A DNA stretch of 13,525 nucleotides. Origin: CBDUXT01 sp965371245. GTDB taxonomy: Bacteria > Planctomycetota > Phycisphaerae > UBA1845. The stretch lies in NCBI GenBank assembly GCA_965371245.1, contig CBDUXT010000127.1, positions 1 to 13,525 on the forward strand, in the 5' to 3' direction. Under the pieces are notes generated by a model, which saw nothing but the letters and a program-made list of their open reading frames with translations, did not search any database and had not been told where the DNA came from. Within the stretch, counting starts at the first letter, position 1, and each line of letters starts with the position of its first letter. The translations under genes were made by a program, and so were the position numbers. Shown here piece by piece: positions 1 through 7,866 of this stretch.

Positions 1-4
1 CTCA

Positions 5-28
5 CGCCGGAGATCTTATACTCCGGCG
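5..28. repeat. perfect 8-bp inverted repeat, stem-loop
   Basis: CGCCGGAG at 5-12 is mirrored exactly by CTCCGGCG at 21-28 around an 8-base A/T-rich loop. No run of T follows on either strand, so it does not look like a standard intrinsic terminator. It lies beyond the 3' end of the minus-strand gene that stops at 213, close to the window edge, so its partner gene cannot be seen. Confidence 0.5.
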
Positions 29-62
29 GGAGACAGCCTTTCATGGGATTACTCGTCTTTTT

Positions 63-131
63 CCGAGCCGCGCCCGTGAAGAAGCGGTCCGATGTCGCGC
101 ACGAAATCGCTCCCTTACGGTCGCGGCTTGG
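63..131. repeat. dispersed imperfect palindrome, copy 1
   Basis: Two 24-base arms (63-86 and 108-131) are inverted repeats matching at 19 of 24 positions, with a 21-base spacer. The right arm contains CGCTCCCTTACGGTCGCGGC. The same arm recurs at 5260-5283 (22 of 24 identical) and, inverted, at 7799-7822 (21 of 24). It lies about 80 bases beyond the stop of the minus-strand gene ending at 213. It resembles a REP-like or structured-RNA repeat rather than coding sequence. From memory, unverified, similar GC-rich palindromes are common between planctomycete genes. Confidence 0.7.
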
Positions 132-184
132 TTAAGAAAACACGCTTCCGCGCGACAAACTGAGTGTTCGTCGCTCAGCGGTAG

Positions 185-203
185 GTCGGGTCATCGACCC
201 GGC
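185..203 (-). other. stem-loop just after the stop of the 2195-213 gene
   Basis: CGGGTC (187-192) and GACCCG (196-201) form a perfect 6-bp stem around a 3-base loop, with a G-C pair (185/203) extending beyond a T-G wobble. It begins about 10 bases past the stop codon on the minus strand. There is no T tract after it, so if it ends transcription it is not a classical intrinsic terminator. It may instead protect the 3' end of the message. Confidence 0.4.
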
Positions 204-212
204 ACGCCCTCC

Positions 213-2195
213 TTACGGGTAGCGTTGCCGCGCTGCTTGAAGCGCGGCTTGGGCGCCAGCGTGGTTGGGATCAAGCCTGAGCGCCTCGCGTAAGACGGTC
301 ATCGCCTCGCCGGCTTTGCCGCGCTCCAAGAGAACTTGGCCGAGTTGAACGCGGGCCGTGACATCAGTGGGCACGAGCCGTGTCGCGCGGCGCAAGGCGC
401 GAATGGCACCGTCCGCATCACCCCGCTGGGCGAGCGCGACGCCCAGGTTGAAATGGGCATCCGCCAGCTCCGGGTCAACGGTGACGGCCATGCGCCACTG
501 CTCGATGGCGTCGGCCGCTTGACCCCGTTGGTACAGCGCGGCGCCGAGATCGCGCAAGGCCTCGGCGAAGAGCGGATTGACACGAACGGCCGCGCGGAAC
601 TCCTCGATGGCCTCATCGACCTGCCCGAGCCGAAGAAAGGCAAGACCGAGGTTCCGTCGGGCGTTGGCGTGGCGCGGCCTGTGGCGCAGCACGGTCTGAA
701 GTTCCTTCATGCCCGCGGAGATCTCTCCGCTGTCGGCGAGGGCGACCCCCAGGTTCACCCGCGCGTCCGGATCGCCCGGGTCGAGGGCGAGCGCGTGCCT
801 GAACTCTCGGATCGCGGACAGGCGCTCGCGGCGGCGAAAAAGCTGGGCACCGTAGTTGTCGTGCGCGCGTGCGTTAAACGGCCTCTTCGTGACAACGTCA
901 TGCCACATCGAAAACCCACTGTGATAGACTGCGTTGCGGCGCGCGGTCCCCACCGCCATGGACGCGGTTACGATAGCAAGCAACGTCGCCGCGACCCCCG
1001 CGGAAGCACCGAGCCCCACCCGTTCCGTCAACCAGCGCCCACCGCGAAGGGCAAGCACGACGCCCAGGGTCATCGCAGCGGCAAGGGACAGATACATGCG
1101 ATGCTCGAACGCGGGGTCCTTGATGGGAACGATGCTGGACGTCGGCAGAAGAAGGGCGAAGAACCACACGCCGACGAAGCCAACCACCGGACGCCGGACG
1201 CAGGCCCACACCGTGCCCAGTGCCAGCGGCACGACAACCAGAGCGGGCCACGCGACCGCGTTGACACCAGCGGCGACCGGCCAGCCGTAGTCGAGGCACA
1301 GCGGCGACGGCCAGACCGAAAGCCGGAGATAGTGCAGCAGGACACCCGGCTGGGTCAGCAGATATTCAAGCGGCGTGATACCCTTGAAGGCAAAGCCGGC
1401 CGTGGCGACCTCGGCCGAGGTACGCAACACACCGGACGCGACACCGCACCACCACAGGACACCCCACGTCGCGAACAACCCCGCGTACAAGCGGGCCCGT
1501 CGGCGCAGCGTCTCCGTGAAGGACGCGGTCAGGAAGGCTCGGTCGAAAAGTAGCGCCACGATCGGAGCGGTGACGACGATCGCCTTGGCGCCCATTCCCA
1601 GCCCGCAGGCCGCGATGGACCCCGCGTACCAGACAAACGTGAATCGGCTCGCCGGAACAACACCCGAGTCCGTCACTTCCGCACCGCGCAACAGGCAATA
1701 GAGAGTCAGTAGGTAGAACAGGCCGGCCAGCGATTCGCCGCGCTGGATGACGTAGGTCACGCTCTGGGTCTGGAGCGGGTGGACAGCCCACAGAAGGGCG
1801 ATCGCCAGTGCCGCCCACCTAGCAGCAGACGCGCCGGACCCGACAGCCGCCGTCTTGTGAAGCAAACGCCGGAGCAAACCAAACAGCGTCAGCGCCGCCA
1901 GCGTGTGGATCATCAGATTACCAAGGTGGTATCCCCACGGCCTCAGCCGACCTGCCGCGAAGTTGATCGCCAGGGTCAGGTCAACGATCGGGCGGCGGCC
2001 GGACAAGACCGCGCCGATCGGCGAAAGCTGCCGGATTCTTGGGTTGTCCCGGATGTGCGGTAGGTCATCGAAGAGAAACACGCCGTCGAAGCTGGTCAGG
2101 TAGACGACAGCCGTGACCGTCACGAGCAGCGTCGGCATAGCCAGCCACATCAGCGGCGTGGTGCCTGCGTGCGTTCGCAGTGCCGGCATGGTCAT
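213..2195 (-). CDS. TMTC-like membrane glycosyltransferase (GT-C type) with six TPR repeats
   Basis: This is a predicted 660-residue multi-pass inner-membrane protein of the TMTC/O-mannosyltransferase type. Such enzymes transfer a sugar from a polyprenyl-phosphate donor to proteins outside the cytoplasm; the sugar and acceptor here are unknown. Visible landmarks are the acidic FDD motif at residues 42-44 in the first loop after a hydrophobic helix (21-38), GYH (88-90), HPLQTQSVTYVIQRGES (139-155), KGITPLEYLLTQP (271-283) and PIKD..FEHRMYL (357-369). The hydrophobic part ends near 420. Six TPR units of 34 residues follow from about 441 to 644. The start at 2195 is chosen because its ATG overlaps the upstream TGA as ATGA, has GAGGT six bases upstream, and gives an N-terminus matching its paralogs. 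A longer frame to 2417 would overlap the upstream gene extensively. It is the last gene of a probable operon. Confidence 0.88.
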   Translation of the reverse strand: MTMPALRTHAGTTPLMWLAMPTLLVTVTAVVYLTSFDGVFLFDDLPHIRDNPRIRQLSPIGAVLSGRRPIVDLTLAINFAAGRLRPWGYHLGNLMIHTLAALTLFGLLRRLLHKTAAVGSGASAARWAALAIALLWAVHPLQTQSVTYVIQRGESLAGLFYLLTLYCLLRGAEVTDSGVVPASRFTFVWYAGSIAACGLGMGAKAIVVTAPIVALLFDRAFLTASFTETLRRRARLYAGLFATWGVLWWCGVASGVLRTSAEVATAGFAFKGITPLEYLLTQPGVLLHYLRLSVWPSPLCLDYGWPVAAGVNAVAWPALVVVPLALGTVWACVRRPVVGFVGVWFFALLLPTSSIVPIKDPAFEHRMYLSLAAAMTLGVVLALRGGRWLTERVGLGASAGVAATLLAIVTASMAVGTARRNAVYHSGFSMWHDVVTKRPFNARAHDNYGAQLFRRRERLSAIREFRHALALDPGDPDARVNLGVALADSGEISAGMKELQTVLRHRPRHANARRNLGLAFLRLGQVDEAIEEFRAAVRVNPLFAEALRDLGAALYQRGQAADAIEQWRMAVTVDPELADAHFNLGVALAQRGDADGAIRALRRATRLVPTDVTARVQLGQVLLERGKAGEAMTVLREALRLDPNHAGAQAALQAARQRYP

Positions 2196-3199
2196 GCCTT
2201 GACCTCGACCGGAACTTGTCCAAAGCGCTTGCGACCGCTCCGCGCATAGGCGACCACGCCATGGGCCATACCGAGACCGCGCCAAAACGCACGAAGGAAT
2301 CCCATGGCTGCGAACACCAGAAAGCCGGGTCGCCTCACGCGCCGAATCAGCGCCACCGTTAGCGGGACTTGGGCGGCCGCGAGCAACATCAACAGCGCGC
2401 CGGGGATACAGGCCCAAAGACCCATGAGAAGCAGCGGCGAGGTGCCGAGAAACAGGACGGCCAGGGGCGGCTGTACGTGGTCGAGCAGGCTACTGTAGGA
2501 ATCGCCCGACGTGTGCCCGCTGTGACAAAAATGCAGGAAGACGCGCCAGTACCCTTGCTGACGCTGGGTTCGAAGGTAGCCAAGCCAGCGGTCGGGGTGA
2601 AAATGTCGCACGCGCGAGTCGAACTCGAACGCCAGTCCATAGCCGGCCTTGGCGACGCGAAAGGAGAGCTCCGCGTCCTGCGCCTTGAGAAACCGCTCGT
2701 CGAACCCGCCGACACGGTCGAGCGCCTCTTTGCGATAGAGCACGTTGAAGGTGGCCAGGAAATCGACGCGCTGCGGCATCGACCGATGCCGCTCGATGAT
2801 CTCCTCGTGAATGAGGCACGCCAGGAGCGACTCGTCGTTCATAATCCCGTAGCTGCCGCTGACCGCACCGACGGCCGGGTCTTCGAGATGAGGCAGCAGC
2901 CGCTCGAGCGCATCGGGCTCGGCGACGCAGTCCGCGTCCACGAACCACACGAGCGAGTGAGCGGCCGCCCGCCAGCCTAGGTTGCGCGCGGCGCCCGGAC
3001 CCTTTCCCTCACCGGGGATGATTCGGACGGGGAACTCGCTCGCGATCGCGGCGGTGTCGTCGTGCGAGCCATCATCGACGAACACGATCTCGTCGAGGTT
3101 GGTGCGATCCAGCAGGGGAACGACAGCCTCCAGGCACTGACGAAGGGTGCGAGCGCAGTTCCGCCCCGGAATGACCAGACTGACCCGTTCGGTTGCCAT
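2192..3199 (-). CDS. family 2 glycosyltransferase with C-terminal membrane helices
   Basis: This 335-residue GT-A fold enzyme uses a nucleotide sugar. Seen: the N-terminal strand VSLVIPGRN (6-14), VDDGS (41-45), a DAD metal/nucleotide-binding triad (88-90), an acceptor-side segment around FNVLYRKEALDRVGGFDERF (151-170) and a QDAE catalytic-base region (174-177). Hydrophobic segments follow at about 245-285 and 293-303. The layout resembles bacterial polysaccharide or lipid-linked sugar GT2 enzymes; it lacks a processive QxxRW motif. The stop is 34 bases from the start of neither neighbour by chance: it overlaps the next gene by 4 bases and begins 34 bases after the stop of the upstream TMTC-like gene. 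An in-frame GTG at 3247 would add 16 residues and overlap that upstream gene by 14 bases; ATG 3199 is preferred because the domain begins at once. A role in making the sugar donor or modifying the same glycan is inferred from context. Confidence 0.88.
   Translation of the reverse strand: MATERVSLVIPGRNCARTLRQCLEAVVPLLDRTNLDEIVFVDDGSHDDTAAIASEFPVRIIPGEGKGPGAARNLGWRAAAHSLVWFVDADCVAEPDALERLLPHLEDPAVGAVSGSYGIMNDESLLACLIHEEIIERHRSMPQRVDFLATFNVLYRKEALDRVGGFDERFLKAQDAELSFRVAKAGYGLAFEFDSRVRHFHPDRWLGYLRTQRQQGYWRVFLHFCHSGHTSGDSYSSLLDHVQPPLAVLFLGTSPLLLMGLWACIPGALLMLLAAAQVPLTVALIRRVRRPGFLVFAAMGFLRAFWRGLGMAHGVVAYARSGRKRFGQVPVEVKA
2202..2206 (-). promoter_or_regulatory. ribosome binding site that fixes the 2195 start
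   Basis: GAGGT on the minus strand lies six bases before the ATG at 2195, inside the end of the glycosyltransferase gene. With the ATGA overlap it indicates translational coupling of the two genes. Confidence 0.6.
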
Positions 3200-3233
3200 C
3201 AGAGTACAAGTGTAGTGGACGCGAAGGGTTTGG

Positions 3234-5174
3234 CTACCGGTCTTCACCCAGCCGTTGATTCCGCCCGCGCACCGCTGCGCTCAGCAGGCGCCTTGTCGAT
3301 AGGCTCTCAGGGGCGAGCCGAAGCGCCGCCTCGAGCTGTTCGATGGCTTCGTCGAAGCGAGAGACCCGGGTGAGAATCTGACCCAGCGCGGCGCGAACGC
3401 GTGGGTTGTCAGGATGGTGCCGAACACTCTGCTCGTATTCAATGATGGCTGAATGGTTGTCGCCTTGCCGAACGAACACGTTGCCGAGGTTGAAGTGTGC
3501 GCTCGCCAGCTTTTGCGCGACCCGCGGCGTCCATCGCGCGGGCTCGACCTGCGTGGCCGAGCGAAAGGCCTCGATGGCTTGTTCGGTGCGTCCCAGCGAA
3601 TCGAGCGCGTTGCCCATGTTCATTCGGGAAACGATGTGGGTCGGGTCCTGCTCGGCCACCGCGCGATAGTGCTCGATCGCTTCCTCCAGGTTCCCTGTTT
3701 GGTGCAGCGCCATGGCCAGGTTCGCGCGGATCGACGTGAAGTTCGGGTCCGCGCGTACACCGCCGCGATAGGCCTCCAAGGCGGCGGCGGGTCCGGCCTC
3801 ATTGATCAGGACGAGGCCGAGATGTTCAAAGGCGCGGGCGTTGTTCGGTCGCTTGGTGGTGACGTCACGCCACATGGCCTCCGGAGAGTCATACACGCGG
3901 TTGCGAACGACGGTCCCGGTCAAAAGGGCCACGAACACGACGCTGTACAGGACCGCCAGCGCCGCGCGACGCGTTGCACGGGAAGCCGCGATCCGATCCG
4001 CCAGGTGCTCTAGGGTCGCCCACGCGCCCAGAACGCCAAGTGTTACCAAGGCAGCGCTCGAAAGATACATCCGATGCTCGAAGAGCGCATCCTTGATGGG
4101 AACCACGCTCGAGGTCGGCAGCAGAATCACGAAAAACCACGCGCCCAGGAACCCGAGTGGGCTGCGACGCACACACGACCACGCCGTCATAGCCAGCGTG
4201 AGAAGAAGAACGCTTCCGGGGAGCAACGCTGCGCCGATCGAGGTCGATACTTCCCAGCCGTAGTCCAGACACAGGGGGGCCGGCCAGACAGAAAGAAGCA
4301 CGTAATGCACCACCACACCGACCTGCGTTAGTGCGTAGGCCGCTGGTGTAACGTCTTGAAAGCCGAAGCCGACGGTGGCGGCTTGGTTCCCGCGGTCGAG
4401 CACGCCCGGCGCGATCCCGGTCAGCCAGAGAACGCCCCAACAAGACGCGAGCGCCAAGTGCAAGCCCCATCGGCGACGGACGGTGTCAGCGAACGAACGA
4501 TCGAGAAACAGCGCGTCGTACAAAAGCACGATCATCGGGGCCGTTACCATCACGGCCTTGCTGGCCATGCCCGCGGCGCACGCGACGACGGCCGCCACGT
4601 ACCAGAGCACGCCGGCCGGCGACGGCGCGCCCCGCACGACGCAGTAGAGCGTCAGGAGATAGAACAACCCCATCAACGACTCGCCGCGCTGAATGACATA
4701 GGTAACGCTTTGGGTTTGCAACGGATGCACGACCCACGCCGTCGCGGCGGCCAGTGCGATCCAGGGCGCAGCCTGCGCGAGGCGGTCCTGAAAGCGATTT
4801 AGCAACAGCGTGCGGCGAAGGAGCCCGAACAGGACCAGACCGGCCAGCAGATGGATCGCCACGTTGACCAGATGGTATCCGTGCGGGTTGAGGCCGCCGG
4901 TGTGGTAGTTGATCGCCAGCGTCAGGTCCACGAGCGGCCGCTTCCCGGTCAGCGCCGACCAGGGCGGCCACGACTGGATCCGATCGTTTTGGACGATGTG
5001 GACGAGGTCGTCGAAGACGAAGGCGCCGTTTAGGCTGGTCAGATAGGCCGCCAGACCCGCCGCAACAACGAGTAGGGGTAATAGCCGCGCGGGGTCGAAG
5101 CGCGCTCGCCTCCGGCGAGTTCTCGGCAGGCCGGGATGCGTTGACGGTCTCACTGAAGTTGGTCTGACTTTCAC
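3234..5174 (-). CDS. TMTC-like membrane glycosyltransferase (GT-C type) with about five TPR repeats
   Basis: This 646-residue paralog has the same plan. An Arg-rich N-terminus (19-30) precedes the first membrane helix (31-47), then FDD (54-56), GYH (99-101), HPLQTQSVTYVIQRGES (150-166), VTPAAYALTQ (275-284), LCLDYGW (301-307) and PIKD..FEHRMYL (359-371). The membrane part ends near 422 and is joined by a conserved MWRDVTTKRPNNARA segment to TPR units at about 446-547 and 556-623, with an 8-residue irregularity between the third and fourth units. The positive N-terminus fits a cytoplasmic tail. The GTG start at 5174 has no clear ribosome binding site; a second in-frame GTG at 5153 is possible. 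It heads the probable operon with the GT2 gene and the TMTC-like gene downstream. A palindromic repeat lies 40 bases upstream. Enzymatic activity is inferred from family resemblance only. Confidence 0.88.
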   Translation of the reverse strand: MKVRPTSVRPSTHPGLPRTRRRRARFDPARLLPLLVVAAGLAAYLTSLNGAFVFDDLVHIVQNDRIQSWPPWSALTGKRPLVDLTLAINYHTGGLNPHGYHLVNVAIHLLAGLVLFGLLRRTLLLNRFQDRLAQAAPWIALAAATAWVVHPLQTQSVTYVIQRGESLMGLFYLLTLYCVVRGAPSPAGVLWYVAAVVACAAGMASKAVMVTAPMIVLLYDALFLDRSFADTVRRRWGLHLALASCWGVLWLTGIAPGVLDRGNQAATVGFGFQDVTPAAYALTQVGVVVHYVLLSVWPAPLCLDYGWEVSTSIGAALLPGSVLLLTLAMTAWSCVRRSPLGFLGAWFFVILLPTSSVVPIKDALFEHRMYLSSAALVTLGVLGAWATLEHLADRIAASRATRRAALAVLYSVVFVALLTGTVVRNRVYDSPEAMWRDVTTKRPNNARAFEHLGLVLINEAGPAAALEAYRGGVRADPNFTSIRANLAMALHQTGNLEEAIEHYRAVAEQDPTHIVSRMNMGNALDSLGRTEQAIEAFRSATQVEPARWTPRVAQKLASAHFNLGNVFVRQGDNHSAIIEYEQSVRHHPDNPRVRAALGQILTRVSRFDEAIEQLEAALRLAPESLSTRRLLSAAVRGRNQRLGEDR

Positions 5175-5213
5175 CGCCGGCCACGCGGCGATTGGGCGTT
5201 CGGTTTCCGCTTT

Positions 5214-5283
5214 CCTAGCCGCACCCGCACGGGAGCGGTCCGGTGTTCATGCTCAAAATCGCTCCCTAACGGTCGCGGCTCGG
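5214..5283. repeat. dispersed imperfect palindrome, copy 2
   Basis: Arms at 5214-5237 and 5260-5283 are inverted repeats at 18 of 24 positions, with a 22-base spacer. The right arm differs from that of copy 1 at only 2 of 24 positions. GTCCG directly follows the left arm, as in copy 1. It sits 40 bases upstream of the GTG start at 5174. On transcription it could fold into a long hairpin in the 5' leader of that operon, or be a transposed REP-like unit. Confidence 0.7.
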
Positions 5284-5429
5284 TTGGCCTTAACGCTTTC
5301 TCTACACACACTTCAGCCGCGCAGTATCCGTGGAATGGCAGAACAGTTCAACCACGTTACCAGCCGAGGCTAGACGACGGTCGCATGGCAGAATCGCCGG
5401 CAGTCAGTGTTCAGAGCACCGGCAGAACC

Positions 5430-5450
5430 GGCTTGCGGCGGGCGCGAGCC
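5430..5450 (-). other. stem-loop 77 bases past the stop of the 7716-5527 gene
   Basis: GGCTTGCG (5430-5437) pairs with CGCGAGCC (5443-5450), eight pairs including one G-T wobble, around a 5-base loop. It is downstream of the minus-strand gene that stops at 5527. The lack of a T tract makes a classical terminator doubtful; a 3'-end hairpin is the modest reading. Confidence 0.35.
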
Positions 5451-5526
5451 CGGTGACCTGATGGCGTAGCGGTCCGTAGGCTAGCGGCTGCGGCTCTGAT
5501 TTCGCGCGTGCGTTCCGCTGGAAGTG

Positions 5527-7716
5527 TCACGGATCCCCGGACGACGCCTTCGCGCGAGCAGCCGCCAGTGCCCGAAGCGCCTCGGGGTGATCGGGGCTGA
5601 GCCGGAGCGTCTTTTCATAGTGCTCGATGGCCTCCGCCACGTTGCCCTGTAGCGACAGCGCCACGCCCAACTCGTAGTGCGCGTCGAAGTGCGCCGGCTG
5701 AAGCGTCACGGCTTGAGTGTATGCGGCCACGGCCTCCTCCAGCTTTCGACCCAACAGCAGGCACTTGCCCAGATTGTAGTGCGTGGACGCGTCCGTGGGG
5801 TCGATCTCAAGCGCCCGCCGGAACGCACCGGCTGATTCGTCCTGCTTGCCTTGCGCCGCCAGTGCAATGCCCAGGCTGTTGTGCGACTTGGCCGAGGATG
5901 GATCGGACTCGACGGCCCGACCCGCGGCTTCGACACCCTCCTCCATTCGGCCCAGGCTCAAGAGCGCGGTGCCCAGGTTTCTCCACGCGGCGGCGTGGAG
6001 TGGATCGATCTCGACGATCAGGCGGTACTCCGCCACGGCGTTTTCGGATTGCCCTCCGCGAAGGAACACATTGCCGAGGGTGAGGCGGGCCCCTGTGTTT
6101 TCCGGATGAAGCACAAGAGCACGTCGACAAAGCGCCGCGGCCTCAACCAGGTTTCCTTTGCCATACAAGGCGTTTCCCAGATTGACCAGGGCGCGGACGT
6201 GCGCGGGGCGCAGGCGAATCGCCTCACGAAACACCGCGATGGACTCGTCCATCCGCCCGTGGGCGGCAAGGGCTAGACCGAGACCGTTGCGGATGTCGGG
6301 CGACTCCGGCGCCACCCGCACGGCCTCTTGCAGCGCTTCCATCGCTTCGGTCAATCGACCTTCCGCCAACAACGCGGTCCCGTAGTTCTTGGCCGCCCGC
6401 ACGCTGTTCGGCCGTTTGGCGCGGACGTCGGCCCACATCGCCGCCTCGCTGGCGTACAGCGCGTTTCTCGATGAGGTCGCCGCCCCGAGCAGAACCGCGG
6501 CGACCCACAGGACCGCGCCTGCCAGATAGGTGGCGCCTCGACCCGAGAGGGACATTCGCCGGGCAACACTCGCAAGAACGTGCTGTACGCCCAAGACCAG
6601 CAAGACGATGAGCCCGGCCAGGGGAAGATACATCCGATGCTCAAAGAGTGTGTCCTTGATCGGGACGATGCTGGAGGTGGGCGCAAGGATCAGAAAGAAC
6701 CACGCGCCCCAGAACCCCCACCGCGCTCTTCGTATTAGTGCCCACAACGTGGCACCCGCCGCGACAGCGACGACCACGCCCGGCACAAGCACGTCGCCGG
6801 CGGTTCGGGCGATCGGCCAACTGTAGTCCAGGCATAGCGGCGCCGGCCAAAGGGACAGCTTCAGGTATTCAACCAACACCCCGAGCTGTGTGCCGGCGTA
6901 CGCCAACGGAGTGACACCTTTGAACCCAAAGCCGACGTGAGCCGCCCGGTTCTGCGTGTTCAAGATGCCCGGCACCAGGCCGTTCATCACCAGGATCAAC
7001 CCGGTGGAGGCAAGAGCCACGTATAGAACCCACCGGCGACGAAGCAGTTCCTCCCACGATCGTGCCAGGAACACACGGTCGTGGAGAAGGACCATCGCCG
7101 GCGCGGTGACCGCGACCCCCTTGCTGCCCATGCCCAGCGCGCAGGCGACCACCGCGCCCACGAACCAGCCAGAACGCCGGGACGAAGTGCCGCCCCGGAT
7201 GACGCAGTAGAGGGTCAGCAGGTAGAAGAGCCCCATCATCGATTCCGCCCGCTGAACCAGATAGGTGACGCTCTGTGTCTGCAACGGGTGGAGCGTCCAG
7301 AGCAGGGCGACCGCGACGGCCGACCACGACGCCGACCGGGTCTGACGCCCTCGAAAGGCCGGCATAAGCAGCGTCCGGCGGACGATTCCAAAGAGCGTAA
7401 GCGACGCGAGCAGGTGAACGGTCAGGTTGAAGGCATGATAGCCCCACGGTGCCTGACCGAAAAAGGCGCGGTTGAGGGCGAAGCTGTAGTCGACCATGGG
7501 TCGCTTCCGGGCCAGCGCGTCCCACAGCGGCCAGAGGTGGTCGATACGCAGATCGCCGAGGATGTGCGCACGGTCGTCGAACATGAACACGCCGGCGAAG
7601 CTGGTGAGATACGCCGCCACGCCAGCGGCGACGATCAGGAAACCTTGCGCAGTCCCAACCAGCGGAGTCGTTGCCCCGCGGTCGGGCCTGGTTGTGTTGG
7701 TCTGTGTCATCGACAT
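5527..7716 (-). CDS. TMTC-like membrane glycosyltransferase (GT-C type) with eight TPR repeats
   Basis: This 729-residue protein is the longest of the three paralogs. Membrane-domain landmarks are FDD (46-48), KRPMVDYSFALNR (71-83), GYH (92-94), HPLQTQSVTYLVQRAES (143-159), FKGVTPLAYAGTQ (265-277), LCLDYSWP (294-301) and PIKD..FEHRMYL (352-364). The hydrophobic part ends near 411. MWADVRAKRPNSVRA (427-441) leads into eight TPR units in exact 34-residue register from 438 to 709, with the usual NLG/A.Y...A...P pattern. TPR arrays generally bind partner proteins or acceptor polypeptides. The start has two ATGs (7716 and 7710); the first is used, with no strong ribosome binding site. The gene stands apart from the operon downstream by 352 bases, so it probably has its own promoter. 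Catalysis by a lipid-linked sugar donor is family knowledge; the substrate is unknown. Confidence 0.88.
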   Translation of the reverse strand: MSMTQTNTTRPDRGATTPLVGTAQGFLIVAAGVAAYLTSFAGVFMFDDRAHILGDLRIDHLWPLWDALARKRPMVDYSFALNRAFFGQAPWGYHAFNLTVHLLASLTLFGIVRRTLLMPAFRGRQTRSASWSAVAVALLWTLHPLQTQSVTYLVQRAESMMGLFYLLTLYCVIRGGTSSRRSGWFVGAVVACALGMGSKGVAVTAPAMVLLHDRVFLARSWEELLRRRWVLYVALASTGLILVMNGLVPGILNTQNRAAHVGFGFKGVTPLAYAGTQLGVLVEYLKLSLWPAPLCLDYSWPIARTAGDVLVPGVVVAVAAGATLWALIRRARWGFWGAWFFLILAPTSSIVPIKDTLFEHRMYLPLAGLIVLLVLGVQHVLASVARRMSLSGRGATYLAGAVLWVAAVLLGAATSSRNALYASEAAMWADVRAKRPNSVRAAKNYGTALLAEGRLTEAMEALQEAVRVAPESPDIRNGLGLALAAHGRMDESIAVFREAIRLRPAHVRALVNLGNALYGKGNLVEAAALCRRALVLHPENTGARLTLGNVFLRGGQSENAVAEYRLIVEIDPLHAAAWRNLGTALLSLGRMEEGVEAAGRAVESDPSSAKSHNSLGIALAAQGKQDESAGAFRRALEIDPTDASTHYNLGKCLLLGRKLEEAVAAYTQAVTLQPAHFDAHYELGVALSLQGNVAEAIEHYEKTLRLSPDHPEALRALAAARAKASSGDP

Positions 7717-7798
7717 CGTTTCGTTTGCTCGCGGGGGTCCGGGTGATCCCTCGCCGATTGCGTCGCCTGGCAGCCCGGCCTAACGCCATTGGTTAGAA

Positions 7799-7866
7799 CC
7801 GAGCCGCAACCGTGAGGGAGCGGTCCTTCGCGGATCCTTGCCCGCTTCCTCATGGGCGCGACTCGG
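7799..7866. repeat. dispersed imperfect palindrome, copy 3
   Basis: Arms at 7799-7822 and 7843-7866 are inverted repeats at 19 of 24 positions, with a 20-base spacer. By arm sequence this copy is inverted relative to copies 1 and 2: its right arm matches the complement of copy 1's left arm at 21 of 24 positions. GTCC again follows the left arm. It lies 83 bases upstream of the ATG at 7716. A short ACACACTTC at 7883-7891 also occurs 22 bases beyond copy 2, which may be chance. Confidence 0.7.

Larger units (their letters stand above)
5175..5526. other. 352-bp intergenic stretch between two TMTC-like genes
   Basis: No credible coding sequence is seen here. It holds copy 2 of the palindromic repeat (5214-5283), a stem-loop at 5430-5450, and ATGGCAGAA twice in the same direction (5335-5343 and 5385-5393). 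The promoter for the 5174-213 operon should lie here on the minus strand, but I find no convincing -35/-10 pair. Confidence 0.6.

Noticed and set aside
336..1553. Long plus-strand open frame (405 codons) opposite the 2195-213 gene
   Set aside because: It is antisense to a well-supported TMTC/TPR gene, rich in Arg/Gly/Pro/Gln with no domain or signal, and is the kind of open frame that high GC produces opposite a real gene.
5335..5393. Direct repeat ATGGCAGAA in the 5175-5526 gap
   Set aside because: Nine bases twice, 50 bases apart, without flanking similarity or further copies, is not enough to call an element or array.
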